Shown: positions 47,518 to 56,732 of the stretch, in pieces | Numbering within the stretch: the first letter of the stretch is position 1 | Layout: every line of letters begins with the position of its first letter | Assembly (NCBI GenBank): GCA_012521995.1 | Contig: JAAYLH010000113.1 | Coordinates: forward strand, 1 to 64,000 | Length of the DNA: 64,000 nucleotides | Direction: 5' to 3' | DNA from: Bacteroidales bacterium | GTDB lineage: Bacteria; Bacteroidota; Bacteroidia; Bacteroidales; UBA7960 | Program-made: the position numbers and the translations under genes | Notes under the pieces: generated by a model | Seen by the model: the letters and a program-made list of their open reading frames with translations, nothing else | What the model was told of the DNA's origin: nothing | Database searches by the model: none

Positions 47518-49584
47518 GTGAAAAAAAACAGAATTATTTTCCTTTCTTTTTTTCTGTGGCTTGGAATACCTGTGGCTCTTGCACAGTTTGAGCCTGCCCC
47601 CGTGACATTGTCCTCAGTCACCGAAACCCTTGATGGCAAAACCTATTATATCCATACAATTGAGCCGGATCAGACTTTGTTCAGTATCGCCAGGGCTTAC
47701 CAGGTAACGCCCCGTGCCATTTCAGATGCCAATCCTGAATACCCTGACTTGCTTGAAGTGGTGCGTAGCGGGCAAAAGATCCGTATCCCCGTCAGTGCCG
47801 GGGTCTCCGCTCCATCCCCTCTAACGACGACAATCCCTGCCCCGGCGGCTCAACCGCCTTCCGGGAGGCCACAGGTGATGCATGCCAATTTGGAGTTTAC
47901 CGAGTTCATTGAACACCAGGTAGCCCGCAGGGAAACTCTTTATGGCATTTCCCGACAGTATGGAATAAGCCAGGAGGAAATCCTGAAAAACAACCCTGAA
48001 GCCCGAAGCGGCCTGCGTTTCAGACAAGTGCTGAGAATCCCCCGTACAGTCTCACGCCCTGTTGAATTCTTCCTGTATACAGTGAAAGCAGGAGATACTA
48101 AATTCGGCCTGGCACAAAAATTTATGATTCCCCAGGAAAATCTTGAAATGCTGAATCCAGAAATCGTAGAACTGGGACTTGTTGCCGGACAGAGTATTCG
48201 TATCCCTGCTGAGGCCCTGCCCGAACCAGACATCTTACCGCCCCCCGAAGCAGGGCTTGTTTTCGTCCCGGACACCATTCCGGGTGAAACCACTGTTTAC
48301 GACGATTACTGCCTCGATCCGGAACTCAAAACCGGTTACAATGTTGCCCTTCTCATCCCGCTTTTTCTCAACCAGTTTGAAGGCAATACTCATTCAATGC
48401 CTGCCGACCATATCTCCTTCACTTTTATCCAATTTTATCAGGGCATAATGATTGCCCTCGACTCCATTCAAAAGCTGGGATATCACCTTGCTTTGCAGGT
48501 ACACGATGTGGGGCGCGATCAGGAACCTCTCAAGGAACTTCTCCGCGAACCCGGCTTCAGCAATCTCGACCTGATCATCGGACCTTTTTATCCCGAAAAT
48601 GTTGACTTGGTGGCCCGCTTTGGACTTCAGCACGGCATCCCTGTCGTATCACCCCTTCTCAATAATTCTGCCCAGCTGAAAGGCTTCCCAAACCTCTTCC
48701 AGGTAAGTCCTTCCATGGAAACACAGCTCAGTGCCTTGGCTGGTTACCTCGCCAAAGCCTACCCCGATGAAAACATCATCCTGGTTCATAACGACCAGCC
48801 CCAGGCAAAAGAACTGATCAGTGTTTTCAGGGATGCCCTCAGAATTGAGTTTTCTGATATGAGTAGGCCCGTTGACACCCTCTCCCTGTCAAGGGTCGAT
48901 GGGTACTACTTCAGCGAGACTTTTGTCGGAAAGCGCAGAACCAATGTACTTGTGATGAACGACAGCCTTTTCCTCCAGAACCAGACCCGCCTCAGGCGCA
49001 GCCAGACTCCCCCCCGTGAATTCAAGGAGATCATCTACAACAGGGATCACCTGCAAGGCCTGATCAGGTCCTTTGACAAGGAAAAAAAGAACATAGTGAT
49101 TACACTGATTGGGGGCGAAGCCTTCCTTTCCAATTACCTGCGTGAGCTCAATCAGTTAACCAATCAGTATGATCTCACCCTTTTTGGAACCCCTCAGTGG
49201 ACTGATTATCAAACCATCGATCCACAATACCTTCAAAACCTGAAGGTCCACATCTTTACCCCTGATTTCGTCGAATACCGCGATCAGCACATTCGCGATT
49301 TTGTTTACAGGTACCGACAGATATTCCGCACCGAACCCACAGTGGATGCCTTCAAAGGCGTACAAACCGGGTTTTTCTTCTTTAACGCCCTGCTGCATTA
49401 TGGGAAGCAGTTTCCCAGGTGCATCCCCCATATAAACCGGTATAATCCCCAGTGCCCCTTTGTATTCGAGCGGCTGCAATCAGAAAATGATGGCTGGGAA
49501 AACCTGAAATTTACTCTTTACCGTCACCGTGAATTCAGACGGGAAGACGTAACCCGTCCTTTCAGCGACCAACCAGAATACTAA
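47518..49584 (+). CDS. LysM repeats fused to a type 1 periplasmic-binding fold
   Basis: A 688-residue exported protein starting at GTG 47518, with a signal peptide (IIFLSFFLWLGIPVALAQ). Three LysM-like repeats are at about 42-91 (HTIEPDQTLFSIARAYQVTPRAI), 130-175 (HQVARRETLYGISRQYGIS) and 185-230 (YTVKAGDTKFGLAQKF), separated by a proline/alanine linker. From about 270 a periplasmic-binding-protein type 1 fold follows (YNVALLIPLFLNQF, LDLIIGPFYPENVDLVARF). The ligand is unknown. It may sit on peptidoglycan and sense or bind a small ligand. The end overlaps the convergent lolA by four bases. Confidence 0.8.
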   Translation: MKKNRIIFLSFFLWLGIPVALAQFEPAPVTLSSVTETLDGKTYYIHTIEPDQTLFSIARAYQVTPRAISDANPEYPDLLEVVRSGQKIRIPVSAGVSAPSPLTTTIPAPAAQPPSGRPQVMHANLEFTEFIEHQVARRETLYGISRQYGISQEEILKNNPEARSGLRFRQVLRIPRTVSRPVEFFLYTVKAGDTKFGLAQKFMIPQENLEMLNPEIVELGLVAGQSIRIPAEALPEPDILPPPEAGLVFVPDTIPGETTVYDDYCLDPELKTGYNVALLIPLFLNQFEGNTHSMPADHISFTFIQFYQGIMIALDSIQKLGYHLALQVHDVGRDQEPLKELLREPGFSNLDLIIGPFYPENVDLVARFGLQHGIPVVSPLLNNSAQLKGFPNLFQVSPSMETQLSALAGYLAKAYPDENIILVHNDQPQAKELISVFRDALRIEFSDMSRPVDTLSLSRVDGYYFSETFVGKRRTNVLVMNDSLFLQNQTRLRRSQTPPREFKEIIYNRDHLQGLIRSFDKEKKNIVITLIGGEAFLSNYLRELNQLTNQYDLTLFGTPQWTDYQTIDPQYLQNLKVHIFTPDFVEYRDQHIRDFVYRYRQIFRTEPTVDAFKGVQTGFFFFNALLHYGKQFPRCIPHINRYNPQCPFVFERLQSENDGWENLKFTLYRHREFRREDVTRPFSDQPEY

Positions 49585-50237
49585 CGCAGGTCAATCACTT
49601 CAACATCCGGAAAAGCTGAGGTGTTGAAAGAAAAGATCCCGCCGGCCACTGTCGGATTGGCTTCAAAGCGGTCAATACGGTAGGTGTAGCTCCCACCCTC
49701 GCGGTCATAAGCCGTGGTGTATACCAGCATGTTGGTGGAAGCATCCAATGCCACCCTGAATTTATAAAAGGCTTGGGGGGTTTTGGGTACCAAGTCAATG
49801 ATCTCCACTCTCTTCCCCTGGTAAGTCTCCTGGCGGATATGCTTGGCCCTGAATTGGCTTTCAAAATTATTCAGGATGGAAGTGGGGGTGAGGCCTCCTT
49901 CATTGTGCTCCAGCAGGTTCACATAAACCTCGTCCATTTCTTCAAGGTATGACCAGGTGTTGATGCCATCCGAAATGAATAGGTTGCCATCCACCTCCAT
50001 ATGATACTTGTCATCCTGCGATACCAGCTCGCCTTTCATGCTTTCTACGACCTGCTCTGCCTGACCAAGTTCATAGGTGAACTGCACCTTCATACTGCGG
50101 TACGATCTCAACTTCTCGCCAGCCTGCTTCATCAAGGCTGTGCCTTTGCTTTCAGCTGCGCGGTCCTGCTCACTTTGCGCCATTGCAGAGACTAAAAATA
50201 ATACGGACAGGATGCCTGCAAAAAGGTATTTTTTCAT
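49581..50237 (-). CDS. lolA: Outer-membrane lipoprotein carrier protein LolA-like
   Basis: Periplasmic chaperone carrying lipoproteins from the LolCDE machinery to the outer membrane. 218 residues with a cleavable signal peptide (LFAGILSVLFLVSAMAQ) and no lipobox. Features: YRSMKVQFTYELGQ, GELVSQDDKYHMEVDGNLFISDGINTWSYLEEMDEVYVN, and IDLVPKTPQAFYKFRVALDAS. The C-terminal part ends GGIFSFNTSAFPDVEVIDLR. It lies 16 bases after ftsK on the same strand, the common Bacteroidota order. Confidence 0.9.
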   Translation of the reverse strand: MKKYLFAGILSVLFLVSAMAQSEQDRAAESKGTALMKQAGEKLRSYRSMKVQFTYELGQAEQVVESMKGELVSQDDKYHMEVDGNLFISDGINTWSYLEEMDEVYVNLLEHNEGGLTPTSILNNFESQFRAKHIRQETYQGKRVEIIDLVPKTPQAFYKFRVALDASTNMLVYTTAYDREGGSYTYRIDRFEANPTVAGGIFSFNTSAFPDVEVIDLR

Positions 50238-50253
50238 GATTTCCTTCGGTTTA

Positions 50254-52731
50254 TTATTCTCCCCGCAAAATCTGTTCCAAAACCACCGAATCTTTTATTT
50301 TAACTTCCCTGGCTTTGCTGCCTTCAAACGGGCCAACGATTCCTGCGGCTTCCAGCTGGTCGATGATGCGCCCCGCTCGGTTGTATCCTAGCTTTAGCTT
50401 GCGCTGAAGCAGGGAGGTGGACCCTTGCTGGGTGGCTACGATGATGCGGGCGGCGTCCTCAAACAGCTCGTCACGCTCTGAGGGGTCTATGGGTTCTGCC
50501 TCACCCCCATCTTCGTCATAGTATTCGGGGAGGTGGAAAGCATCAGGATAAGCCCGCTGCGAGCCAATGAATTCGGTGATGCGGTCTATCTCTGGTGTGT
50601 CGATAAAGGCACATTGCAAACGGATCAGGTCACTGCCCGTCGACAACAACATGTCGCCCCGCCCTATGAGCTGATCGGCACCACCTGTGTCAAGAATGGT
50701 GCGTGAGTCAATCTTTGAGGCTACCCTGAAGGCAATCCTTGCAGGGAAGTTGGCCTTAATGGTGCCCGTGATGATGTTTACTGAAGGCCTTTGAGTGGCA
50801 ATGATCAGGTGAAGCCCTACCGCCCTCGATAACTGCGCAAGGCGCGCAATGGGCAGTTCGATCTCCTTGCCTGCCGTCATGATCAGGTCGGCAAACTCGT
50901 CAATGAACAGCACGATGTAAGGCAGGAAACGGTGACCGTGATTGGGGTTCAGCTTGCGCTCCACGAATTTGGCGTTGTATTCCTTGATGTTCCTCACCTG
51001 GGCATCCTTCAACAGGTCATAACGGTTGTCCATCTCTATGGTCAAAGAGTTCAGCGTGCGGATCACCTGGCGGGTGTCGTTCACAATGGCATCCTCCGCA
51101 TCGGGAAGCTTGGCCAGGTAGTGGCGCTCAATCTTTGAGAACAGAGTTAGCTCCACTTTTTTGGGATCGATCAGCACCAGCTTCACATAGGCAGGGTGCT
51201 TCTTGTAAAGGATGGAAGCCAGAATGGCGTTTAGCCCCACCGACTTGCCCTGTCCCGTCGCCCCCGCCATCAGCAGGTGGGGCATCTTAGTAAGGTCGGC
51301 AATGAAGGTCTCGTTGGCAATGGTCTTGCCCAGTCCAATAGGAAGCTCAAAGGTGGAGTTCTGGAACTTCTCGCTGGCAAGTATCGAACGCATCGAGACG
51401 ATCTCAGGATTGCTGTTGGGTACCTCAATGCCGATGGTCCCCCTTCCGGGAATGGGGGCGATGATGCGGATACCCAATGCCGAGAGGCTCAGGGCGATGT
51501 CGTCTTCCAGGTTGCGGATGCGTGAGATGCGCACACCCGGCGCCGGGATGATCTCATAAAGGGTCACCGTCGGACCTACCGTGGCCTTGATACGCTCAAT
51601 TTGGATAGAGTAGTTGTTGAGCGTCTCGATGATCTTGTTCTTGTTGGCCTCCAGCTCCTGCTTGTTCACGTGGATGGAGCTGCTGCCGCGGTCATCCAAC
51701 AGGCTCAGATCGGGGATCTGGTATTTGGGCAGATCCAATGTCGGGTCGTATTGCCCAAGATGCGACAAGTCGGGCATATCGCTGTCGTCCCCAAGCTGGT
51801 TGGGGTCGTCAATGGCCTGGTAATTATGCCCCGTGATCTTCCCGTCACCCTCAACAATTTCCAGGGGAAGGCCCCGATCTTCTGATACAGGATCCCTGGC
51901 AATGGCTTCAACAGGCACCATGGGCTCGTTTTCCCCCGTGGCAATTTCAATCGGGAAATCATCCACTTGCTCGGGCTCTTCTTCATTGGCAAAGGGGTCA
52001 GGGGTGATCTCTTCTGTGTCATCCCCGGACGTGGCGATTTCCATCTCGGGTTCCTTTGCCTTGCCCGAAAACAGATTGCGAATAAACTGACCAACTGCTA
52101 CGAAATTGGGGTCAAAAGCAAGGATCAGAAAGGTTCCCAGTGAGAACAGCAGGAACAGGGCAGTGCCAAAGCCGCCTATGACTCCTTTGAGCCAAACATT
52201 GGCCTGGAAGCCAAAGGTGCCACCCAAAATTAGCCACGGGCCTTTGTGAATGATGGCACCGAAAAACAAGGATGTCCATATGAGGAAAAAACTCGAGTAA
52301 CGCAGCGTCTTCCAGGCGGGTAGCAACCCATGGCCGAAAAGCAGTTTGAACCCCGCAATAAAGAACATCAGCACAAACAGGAAGGAAGAGATGCCAAACC
52401 ACTTCTTGATGAACAGGTGGGCTGTAATGGCTCCCAGGCGCCCCATCAGGTTATCGGCCACTATGCTGGCGTCCTTCAGCAAATCCCAGTTGAACACCCG
52501 ACCGTTGAGCAAGTCGTCATCGGCTTTCCAGCTGAACAGGTAGGAGATGAACGACAGAAGCAAAAACAGCGACAGCAGGATGAAGAATAGGCCGATGATC
52601 TTGCGCAGGCGCTTGTTCTGCATAAACTCCTTAATGGACCCCAGCGACAATTCGTTGCCTTCGAGGTCGGTTTTTTTATCCTTCTTTGCCCTGTAAGCGT
52701 TCTTCTTGAGGTTCCTGGGTTTATTTCGCAT
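50254..52731 (-). CDS. ftsK: DNA translocase FtsK
   Basis: A septal DNA pump that clears chromosome dimers and trapped DNA during division. 825 residues: four membrane segments in the first ~230 residues, an acidic linker (about 230-340, rich in D, E, P), then the motor. Walker A is GATGQGKSVGLNAI near 490, the DEFADLIM Walker B follows, and the C-terminal winged-helix gamma domain (LLQRKLKLGYNRAGRIIDQLEAAGIVGP) is present. The linker is short compared with E. coli FtsK. Confidence 0.95.
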   Translation of the reverse strand: MRNKPRNLKKNAYRAKKDKKTDLEGNELSLGSIKEFMQNKRLRKIIGLFFILLSLFLLLSFISYLFSWKADDDLLNGRVFNWDLLKDASIVADNLMGRLGAITAHLFIKKWFGISSFLFVLMFFIAGFKLLFGHGLLPAWKTLRYSSFFLIWTSLFFGAIIHKGPWLILGGTFGFQANVWLKGVIGGFGTALFLLFSLGTFLILAFDPNFVAVGQFIRNLFSGKAKEPEMEIATSGDDTEEITPDPFANEEEPEQVDDFPIEIATGENEPMVPVEAIARDPVSEDRGLPLEIVEGDGKITGHNYQAIDDPNQLGDDSDMPDLSHLGQYDPTLDLPKYQIPDLSLLDDRGSSSIHVNKQELEANKNKIIETLNNYSIQIERIKATVGPTVTLYEIIPAPGVRISRIRNLEDDIALSLSALGIRIIAPIPGRGTIGIEVPNSNPEIVSMRSILASEKFQNSTFELPIGLGKTIANETFIADLTKMPHLLMAGATGQGKSVGLNAILASILYKKHPAYVKLVLIDPKKVELTLFSKIERHYLAKLPDAEDAIVNDTRQVIRTLNSLTIEMDNRYDLLKDAQVRNIKEYNAKFVERKLNPNHGHRFLPYIVLFIDEFADLIMTAGKEIELPIARLAQLSRAVGLHLIIATQRPSVNIITGTIKANFPARIAFRVASKIDSRTILDTGGADQLIGRGDMLLSTGSDLIRLQCAFIDTPEIDRITEFIGSQRAYPDAFHLPEYYDEDGGEAEPIDPSERDELFEDAARIIVATQQGSTSLLQRKLKLGYNRAGRIIDQLEAAGIVGPFEGSKAREVKIKDSVVLEQILRGE

Positions 52732-52759
52732 CCGTAGGGGGGAATGTTTTTTTGACTTG

Positions 52760-52767
52760 CAAAATTA
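52760..52767 (-). promoter_or_regulatory. -7 element of the ftsK-lolA operon
   Basis: TAATTTTG on the minus strand matches TAnnTTTG, 28 bases before the ftsK start codon. No -33 TTTG was found at the usual distance. Confidence 0.45.
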
Positions 52768-52976
52768 ACAAAAGTATTGTAAAGACGGAAATATCATCAG
52801 TCCACCTTCGCTATTATTCATAACGTTAAAGAAGGGCTGAACTTATAATGGCAAGGGAGTAATTCTTTCCCGTGGCTCCCCGGGGGCAAGAACAACCCCA
52901 TCCTGCCTCTTAATGGAATGGTCAACGTTCTCCAATAAGAAATCCCCCCGCAAGCAGAATTGTAAAAATAAAAGGA

Positions 52977-54374
52977 TCAGAACCCCAGCGTCTTGAGCAT
53001 CGACTTATAGCTTTGCTCCTTGGCAAACAACTTAGTGTTGTATTCTCCCTCTTCGTCGCGGTCGATGATCACCAGTTTGGGGGCAGGGATCAGGCAGTGC
53101 TGTATGCCACCGAAGCCTCCAAGGCTCTCCTGGTAAGCGCCTGTATGGAACATCCCGATGTATTGGCTCACCCCCTCACGGATCTTGGGAAGGAAGATGG
53201 CGTTCGAGTGCAGCTCGGCATTGTAGTAATCCTGGCTGTCGCAGGTCAGCCCGCCCAGGTTTACCCTTTGGTACTCGCTGTCCCAGTTGTTGACGGCCAG
53301 CAAAATGAAACGCTGCTTGGCAGCCCAGATGTCGGGCAGGGTGGTCATAAAGCTGCTGTCGATCATGTTCCAGTGCTCGCGGTCGTTCTGCTGTTTCTGG
53401 TCAAGGATGCTGAACAGCGTGGCACCGCTTTCTCCTACGGTGAAAGCCCCGAACTCTGTGAAGATGTGTGGCTCCTGCACTCCGTTCTGATTGCAGATGT
53501 TCTTGATCTGCGCCACAATCTCTTCGGTCATGTATTCGTAGTCATACTCAAAGGCCAGCGAGTTCTTTATGGGGAAGCCGCCCCCTATGTTCAGGCTGTC
53601 CAGCTCAGGGCATATCTTCTTCAGGTCGCAGTAAACGTTCACACACTTCGAAAGCTCGTTCCAGTAATAGGCGTTATCCTTGATGCCCGTATTGATGAAA
53701 AAGTGAAGCATCTTCAGGCTGAAACGCGGGTCCTTTTCAATGTTTGCCTTGTAATAAGGCACAATGTCGTTATAACGAATACCCAGGCGGGAAGTGTAGA
53801 ATTCAAACATGGGCTCCTCTTCCGAGGCAATGCGAATGCCCAGCTGAACCCGCTTGTCCTTTTCAATCAGCTCGGAGTAGGCCTTGATCTCATTCTTGTT
53901 GTCAATCACAGGGATGGTGTTCTCAAAACCGTTGTTAATCAGCTCACTGATCTTCTGGGTATAAAGCTGCCTTTTGAAGCCGTTGCAAACGATGAATTTA
54001 TTGCGGTCTATCAGACCCAGGTTGTACAGCTCCTCCACAATGTAAATGTCGAAAGCCGAAGAAGTCTCGATGTGGATATCGTTCTTCAGCGCCTCCTCCA
54101 GCACGAAGCTGAAGTGCGAACTCTTGGTACAGTAACAGTAGTTGTACTCACCCTTATAGTCCACCCTGGCCATCGCCACGTTAAACATACGCTTGGCTTT
54201 CTGTATCTGCTGGCTGACCTTGGGCAGGTAACTGATCTTAAGCGGGGTGCCGTATTGCTTGATGATATCCATCAGCGCGATATCGTGAAAATACAGCTCG
54301 TTGTCAATCACCTTAAACTCTTCCTGCGGAAACTCGAAGGTTTGTTCTATCAGGTCGATGTATTTGTTCTTCAT
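52977..54374 (-). CDS. speA: Arginine decarboxylase, short fold-III type
   Basis: PLP-dependent decarboxylase giving agmatine for polyamine synthesis. 465 residues, the short form seen in Bacteroidota rather than the ~630-residue E. coli SpeA. The PLP lysine is about K84 in YCYCTKSSHFSFVLEEAL. The phosphate-binding glycine loop is NIGGGFPIKNS, and the C-terminal active-site region is FHTGAYQESLGGFGGIQHC. The family includes related carboxy-lyases, so arginine specificity is by homology. A fully open antisense frame exists but is a shadow. Confidence 0.85.
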   Translation of the reverse strand: MKNKYIDLIEQTFEFPQEEFKVIDNELYFHDIALMDIIKQYGTPLKISYLPKVSQQIQKAKRMFNVAMARVDYKGEYNYCYCTKSSHFSFVLEEALKNDIHIETSSAFDIYIVEELYNLGLIDRNKFIVCNGFKRQLYTQKISELINNGFENTIPVIDNKNEIKAYSELIEKDKRVQLGIRIASEEEPMFEFYTSRLGIRYNDIVPYYKANIEKDPRFSLKMLHFFINTGIKDNAYYWNELSKCVNVYCDLKKICPELDSLNIGGGFPIKNSLAFEYDYEYMTEEIVAQIKNICNQNGVQEPHIFTEFGAFTVGESGATLFSILDQKQQNDREHWNMIDSSFMTTLPDIWAAKQRFILLAVNNWDSEYQRVNLGGLTCDSQDYYNAELHSNAIFLPKIREGVSQYIGMFHTGAYQESLGGFGGIQHCLIPAPKLVIIDRDEEGEYNTKLFAKEQSYKSMLKTLGF

Positions 54375-54864
54375 TCCCTGTTAAACCGGTTTTTAATGAA
54401 ACGAATAAAGTAAGTGAGTTACTTTTAAAAAGAAAGGCAAATCCAGGTGATTTACTTTTTCATTGAACCCACAAATATAAGAAAATAGATTCTTTATGGA
54501 ATCAAAAAAATCGGGGTGTTTTTTTAAAATCAAACCCGAATGAAGATTTTTGATTCAGGCATTCAATTAAAAACCCTTGCTGGGCAGTAGGGGGAGGTGT
54601 TCAGGCAAAAGGTATGGAAAAGGAATTATTCATACCGCATAGAGGTGTCATAGCGATCGATAGCCATTCCCCCCTCGCCAACCTGCACCCTGTACGAGTG
54701 CTTCAGATAGGTTGAGCCATCCTGTTTTTTTTGGGTTGATGACAGGGTAATATGCAACGTCTGGCAATATGGCATGAGGCGGAATGCGGGTATCGTCATT
54801 GTCTACCGTTACAAAACTTGTTGCGGGGCAGAAGGCTTCGAATAGCCACGAAAACCGCCTTTTT
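54375..54864. other. Intergenic region between speA and the hydrolase cassette
   Basis: Holds the speA promoter region and an apparent host-composition fragment. A leftward open frame 54648-54890 (80 residues, containing ILPDVAYYPVINPKKTG) has no recognised family and overlaps the hydrolase end in another frame. It may be a remnant of a disrupted gene. One GTTGTGTGC boundary motif lies just to the right at 54875. Confidence 0.4.
54472..54506 (-). promoter_or_regulatory. Candidate promoter of speA
   Basis: TATATTTG on the minus strand (54479-54472) matches TAnnTTTG. A TTTG lies at 54506-54503, 23 bases upstream, a wider spacing than usual. The leader would be about 95 bases. Confidence 0.45.
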
Positions 54865-55725
54865 CTAAATTGCATGTTGTGTGCTGGCATTACATTGTTC
54901 TATAAATTCTATTATCATTTCTATTGTCTCACTTGCGTCTTTTCCAATCCAAAATAAATGCCCCCATTCATTATCTAATCCAACAAGTTTTGATTCCTTT
55001 ATCATTCTATTTGCATGTTCAGCGTGTTCAAACGGAACACTGTTATCATTTCGACTATGGATTATCAGCGTTGTACATTGAATTTCTGAAATTAGTCCGG
55101 TTTCAACATCATGTTCAATATCACTCATAAATCCAGATTTTGAATTGAAGTGTTTAAAGGTAGACAACAATTCTTTTATGTCAGATTCTTCTAATTTATG
55201 AGGTTTGTTTTTTGAAAACTGAGAATAAAAATTATTAGCAATCATCTTGGGAAAGATGCCAGAAATAAACCGAATCATCCCCCATACAATTCTTTCTGTT
55301 TTTTGATTAAATAGTTTCTTTGCTGTCTTGTATACCTTACCATTCTTATCCAACCACTTTTTACTCACTGCAGAAGCTAAGATTAGTTTCTCAATTCTTT
55401 CAGGATGACTTGCAGCCAATTCGATTGAAGTTAATCCACCTGCGGATATCGCATATAATATTACTTTATCAATTTTCAGATAGTCCAATAATGCAATTAC
55501 AAGATCAGCTGTCTTTTTTGGGGTATACTTATCGTCGAGTGGAGTTTTTCCATATCCAGGACGTGAAGGCGTTATAAGCTGAAATTTATTTGTGTCAAAC
55601 CCTTTATGAAATAGGGTCTCTTTGCAATTGGAGTGTCCTCCATGCAGGAATAAAACAGGTGTTCCTTTACCGACAATTGAATATTCAACCAGCCCTTTAG
55701 CTGTATGTACAACTTTTATTTCCAT
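54865..55725 (-). CDS. Alpha/beta hydrolase, probable horizontally acquired gene
   Basis: A 286-residue alpha/beta hydrolase. The ATG at 55725 (MEIKVVHTAKGLVEYSIVGKG) is preferred over a TTG at 55773. The oxyanion-side motif is LFLHGGHSNC, the nucleophile elbow is YAISAGGLTS, the acid is probably the aspartate in SRNDNSVPFEHAEH, and the histidine is in NEWGHLFWIG. The substrate is unknown. Its base composition is clearly AT-richer than the surrounding genes, and A/T-ending codons are common. GTTGTGTGC motifs in inverted orientation lie close to both ends, suggesting arrival as a cassette. Confidence 0.85.
   Translation of the reverse strand: MEIKVVHTAKGLVEYSIVGKGTPVLFLHGGHSNCKETLFHKGFDTNKFQLITPSRPGYGKTPLDDKYTPKKTADLVIALLDYLKIDKVILYAISAGGLTSIELAASHPERIEKLILASAVSKKWLDKNGKVYKTAKKLFNQKTERIVWGMIRFISGIFPKMIANNFYSQFSKNKPHKLEESDIKELLSTFKHFNSKSGFMSDIEHDVETGLISEIQCTTLIIHSRNDNSVPFEHAEHANRMIKESKLVGLDNEWGHLFWIGKDASETIEMIIEFIEQCNASTQHAI
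54873..54888 (+). repeat. Left boundary motif of the hydrolase cassette
   Basis: The core GTTGTGTGC (54875-54883) followed by TGGC. It is nearly identical to the inverted copy at the other end, and overlaps the last codons of the hydrolase. Confidence 0.55.
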
Positions 55726-55762
55726 TCTAGATTTTAATGATGTAGTGTGGTCGTTCTTTTTG

Positions 55763-55777
55763 CTTGCACACAACGTG
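55763..55777 (-). repeat. Right boundary motif of the hydrolase cassette
   Basis: Read on the minus strand it is ACGTTGTGTGCAAGC, matching the left motif ATGTTGTGTGCTGGC at 12 of 15 positions. It lies about 40 bases before the hydrolase ATG. Confidence 0.55.
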
Positions 55778-55946
55778 TTATTTACGCAATAAATTTAAAA
55801 CTTTCGTAAATACAAGACTTATAACTTTCGGGTATAGACATCTATAGGTCATCTTTAACTACATTAACTTATTGATTGTAAGTTTAATATATTTTTTTTG
55901 ATTTTTGTTATTTGTGCAAAAACGAATGTTTTTTAAACCGAAGGCG

Positions 55947-56030
55947 ATGAAAACCGACGATTTGATCAATGAATTTGAACGGCAGATGATCATTCAAAGA
56001 TTGGATCAAGTCTATTCTTCTTTTATATAA
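55947..56030 (+). CDS. Possible small protein of 27 residues
   Basis: ATG at 55947 to TAA, encoding MKTDDLINEFERQM and 13 more residues. The start resembles the N-terminus of some tyrosine recombinases (LINEFERQMI), so it could be the remnant of an integrase, but the match is too short to be reliable. There is no clear promoter. Confidence 0.2.
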   Translation: MKTDDLINEFERQMIIQRLDQVYSSFI

Positions 56031-56056
56031 AAAAACCATCCCTTTTGGGTGGAGAT
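56028..56056 (-). terminator. Possible terminator facing leftward
   Basis: On the minus strand CCACCC and GGGATGG form a stem around AAAA, followed by TTTTTTTATA. It would end transcripts coming from the 9-bp array to the right. Confidence 0.55.
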
Positions 56057-56153
56057 CCGGGCATTTTTCCAGGGGGGAGAGGGCCTGCCTTGTCCATGCA
56101 GTTTATCCAACCAAACCCGGGAATCAATAGACTCATCGTTAATGCTGGCTTTA

Positions 56154-56266
56154 CCTTTACGCAGCTTACGCAACTTCCGCAACTTACGCAGCTTCCCCAA
56201 ATTGCGCATTTGCACAGTTTACGCAACTTCCGCAACTTACGCAGCTTCCCCAAATTGTGCAATCCT
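56154..56266 (-). repeat. Array A of the 9-bp repeat, minus orientation
   Basis: Units such as GCAACTTCC, GCAACTTAC and GCAGCTTCC follow each other in register. A 35-base segment is repeated exactly at 56170-56204 and 56223-56257, a period of 53 bases. Read on the minus strand the units spell AAGTTGCGG and AAGCTGCGT. Because 53 is not a multiple of three the two copies are in different frames. Confidence 0.9.
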
Positions 56267-56732
56267 TTCTTTTGGCAAAAGTTCATTCAATTGGCAGGTG
56301 TTGGTTTTCCTGATCATTTTTTCAAAATATTCAAACCCTCCCTTTTCTCCCTTTCCTTTATCGACCAATGTATGTGGCCCTTGTTCATCATTGTCCGAAG
56401 CATCTTTCCGCTTGCAGTTCCTGCCTGGCGGCAACCATGGGAAGGGCGTTTCTTGCTAAATATAACATATCTATGTATCAATATATATTTATATAATATT
56501 ATAAGTAAACTAATCGTAAGGACGGGGCGTCACTTTTTTCTTGCAACTGATCCTTCATCTGCAAGGAGTCCTCCAACCAGGCCAGATCCTGTTTCTTTTG
56601 GGTGACCATTTGTTGAAAGCCTTAAAACAATGGAGGGAACAGCTTCCTGTTGGAAAGCAGATTGTTAAAGCATTTTTTTGATCAATCCTTTAATTTATTA
56701 CGTTAAGGAAGAGGTTTAAAGATCAATGCATT

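Noticed and set aside
53013-54413. Open reading frame of 466 codons antisense to speA
   Set aside because: It is a shadow of the arginine decarboxylase. Its product lacks family signatures, while the speA frame carries the PLP lysine and glycine loop.
54648-54890. Protein-coding gene next to the hydrolase
   Set aside because: No recognised family and it overlaps the hydrolase; kept only as a possible remnant.
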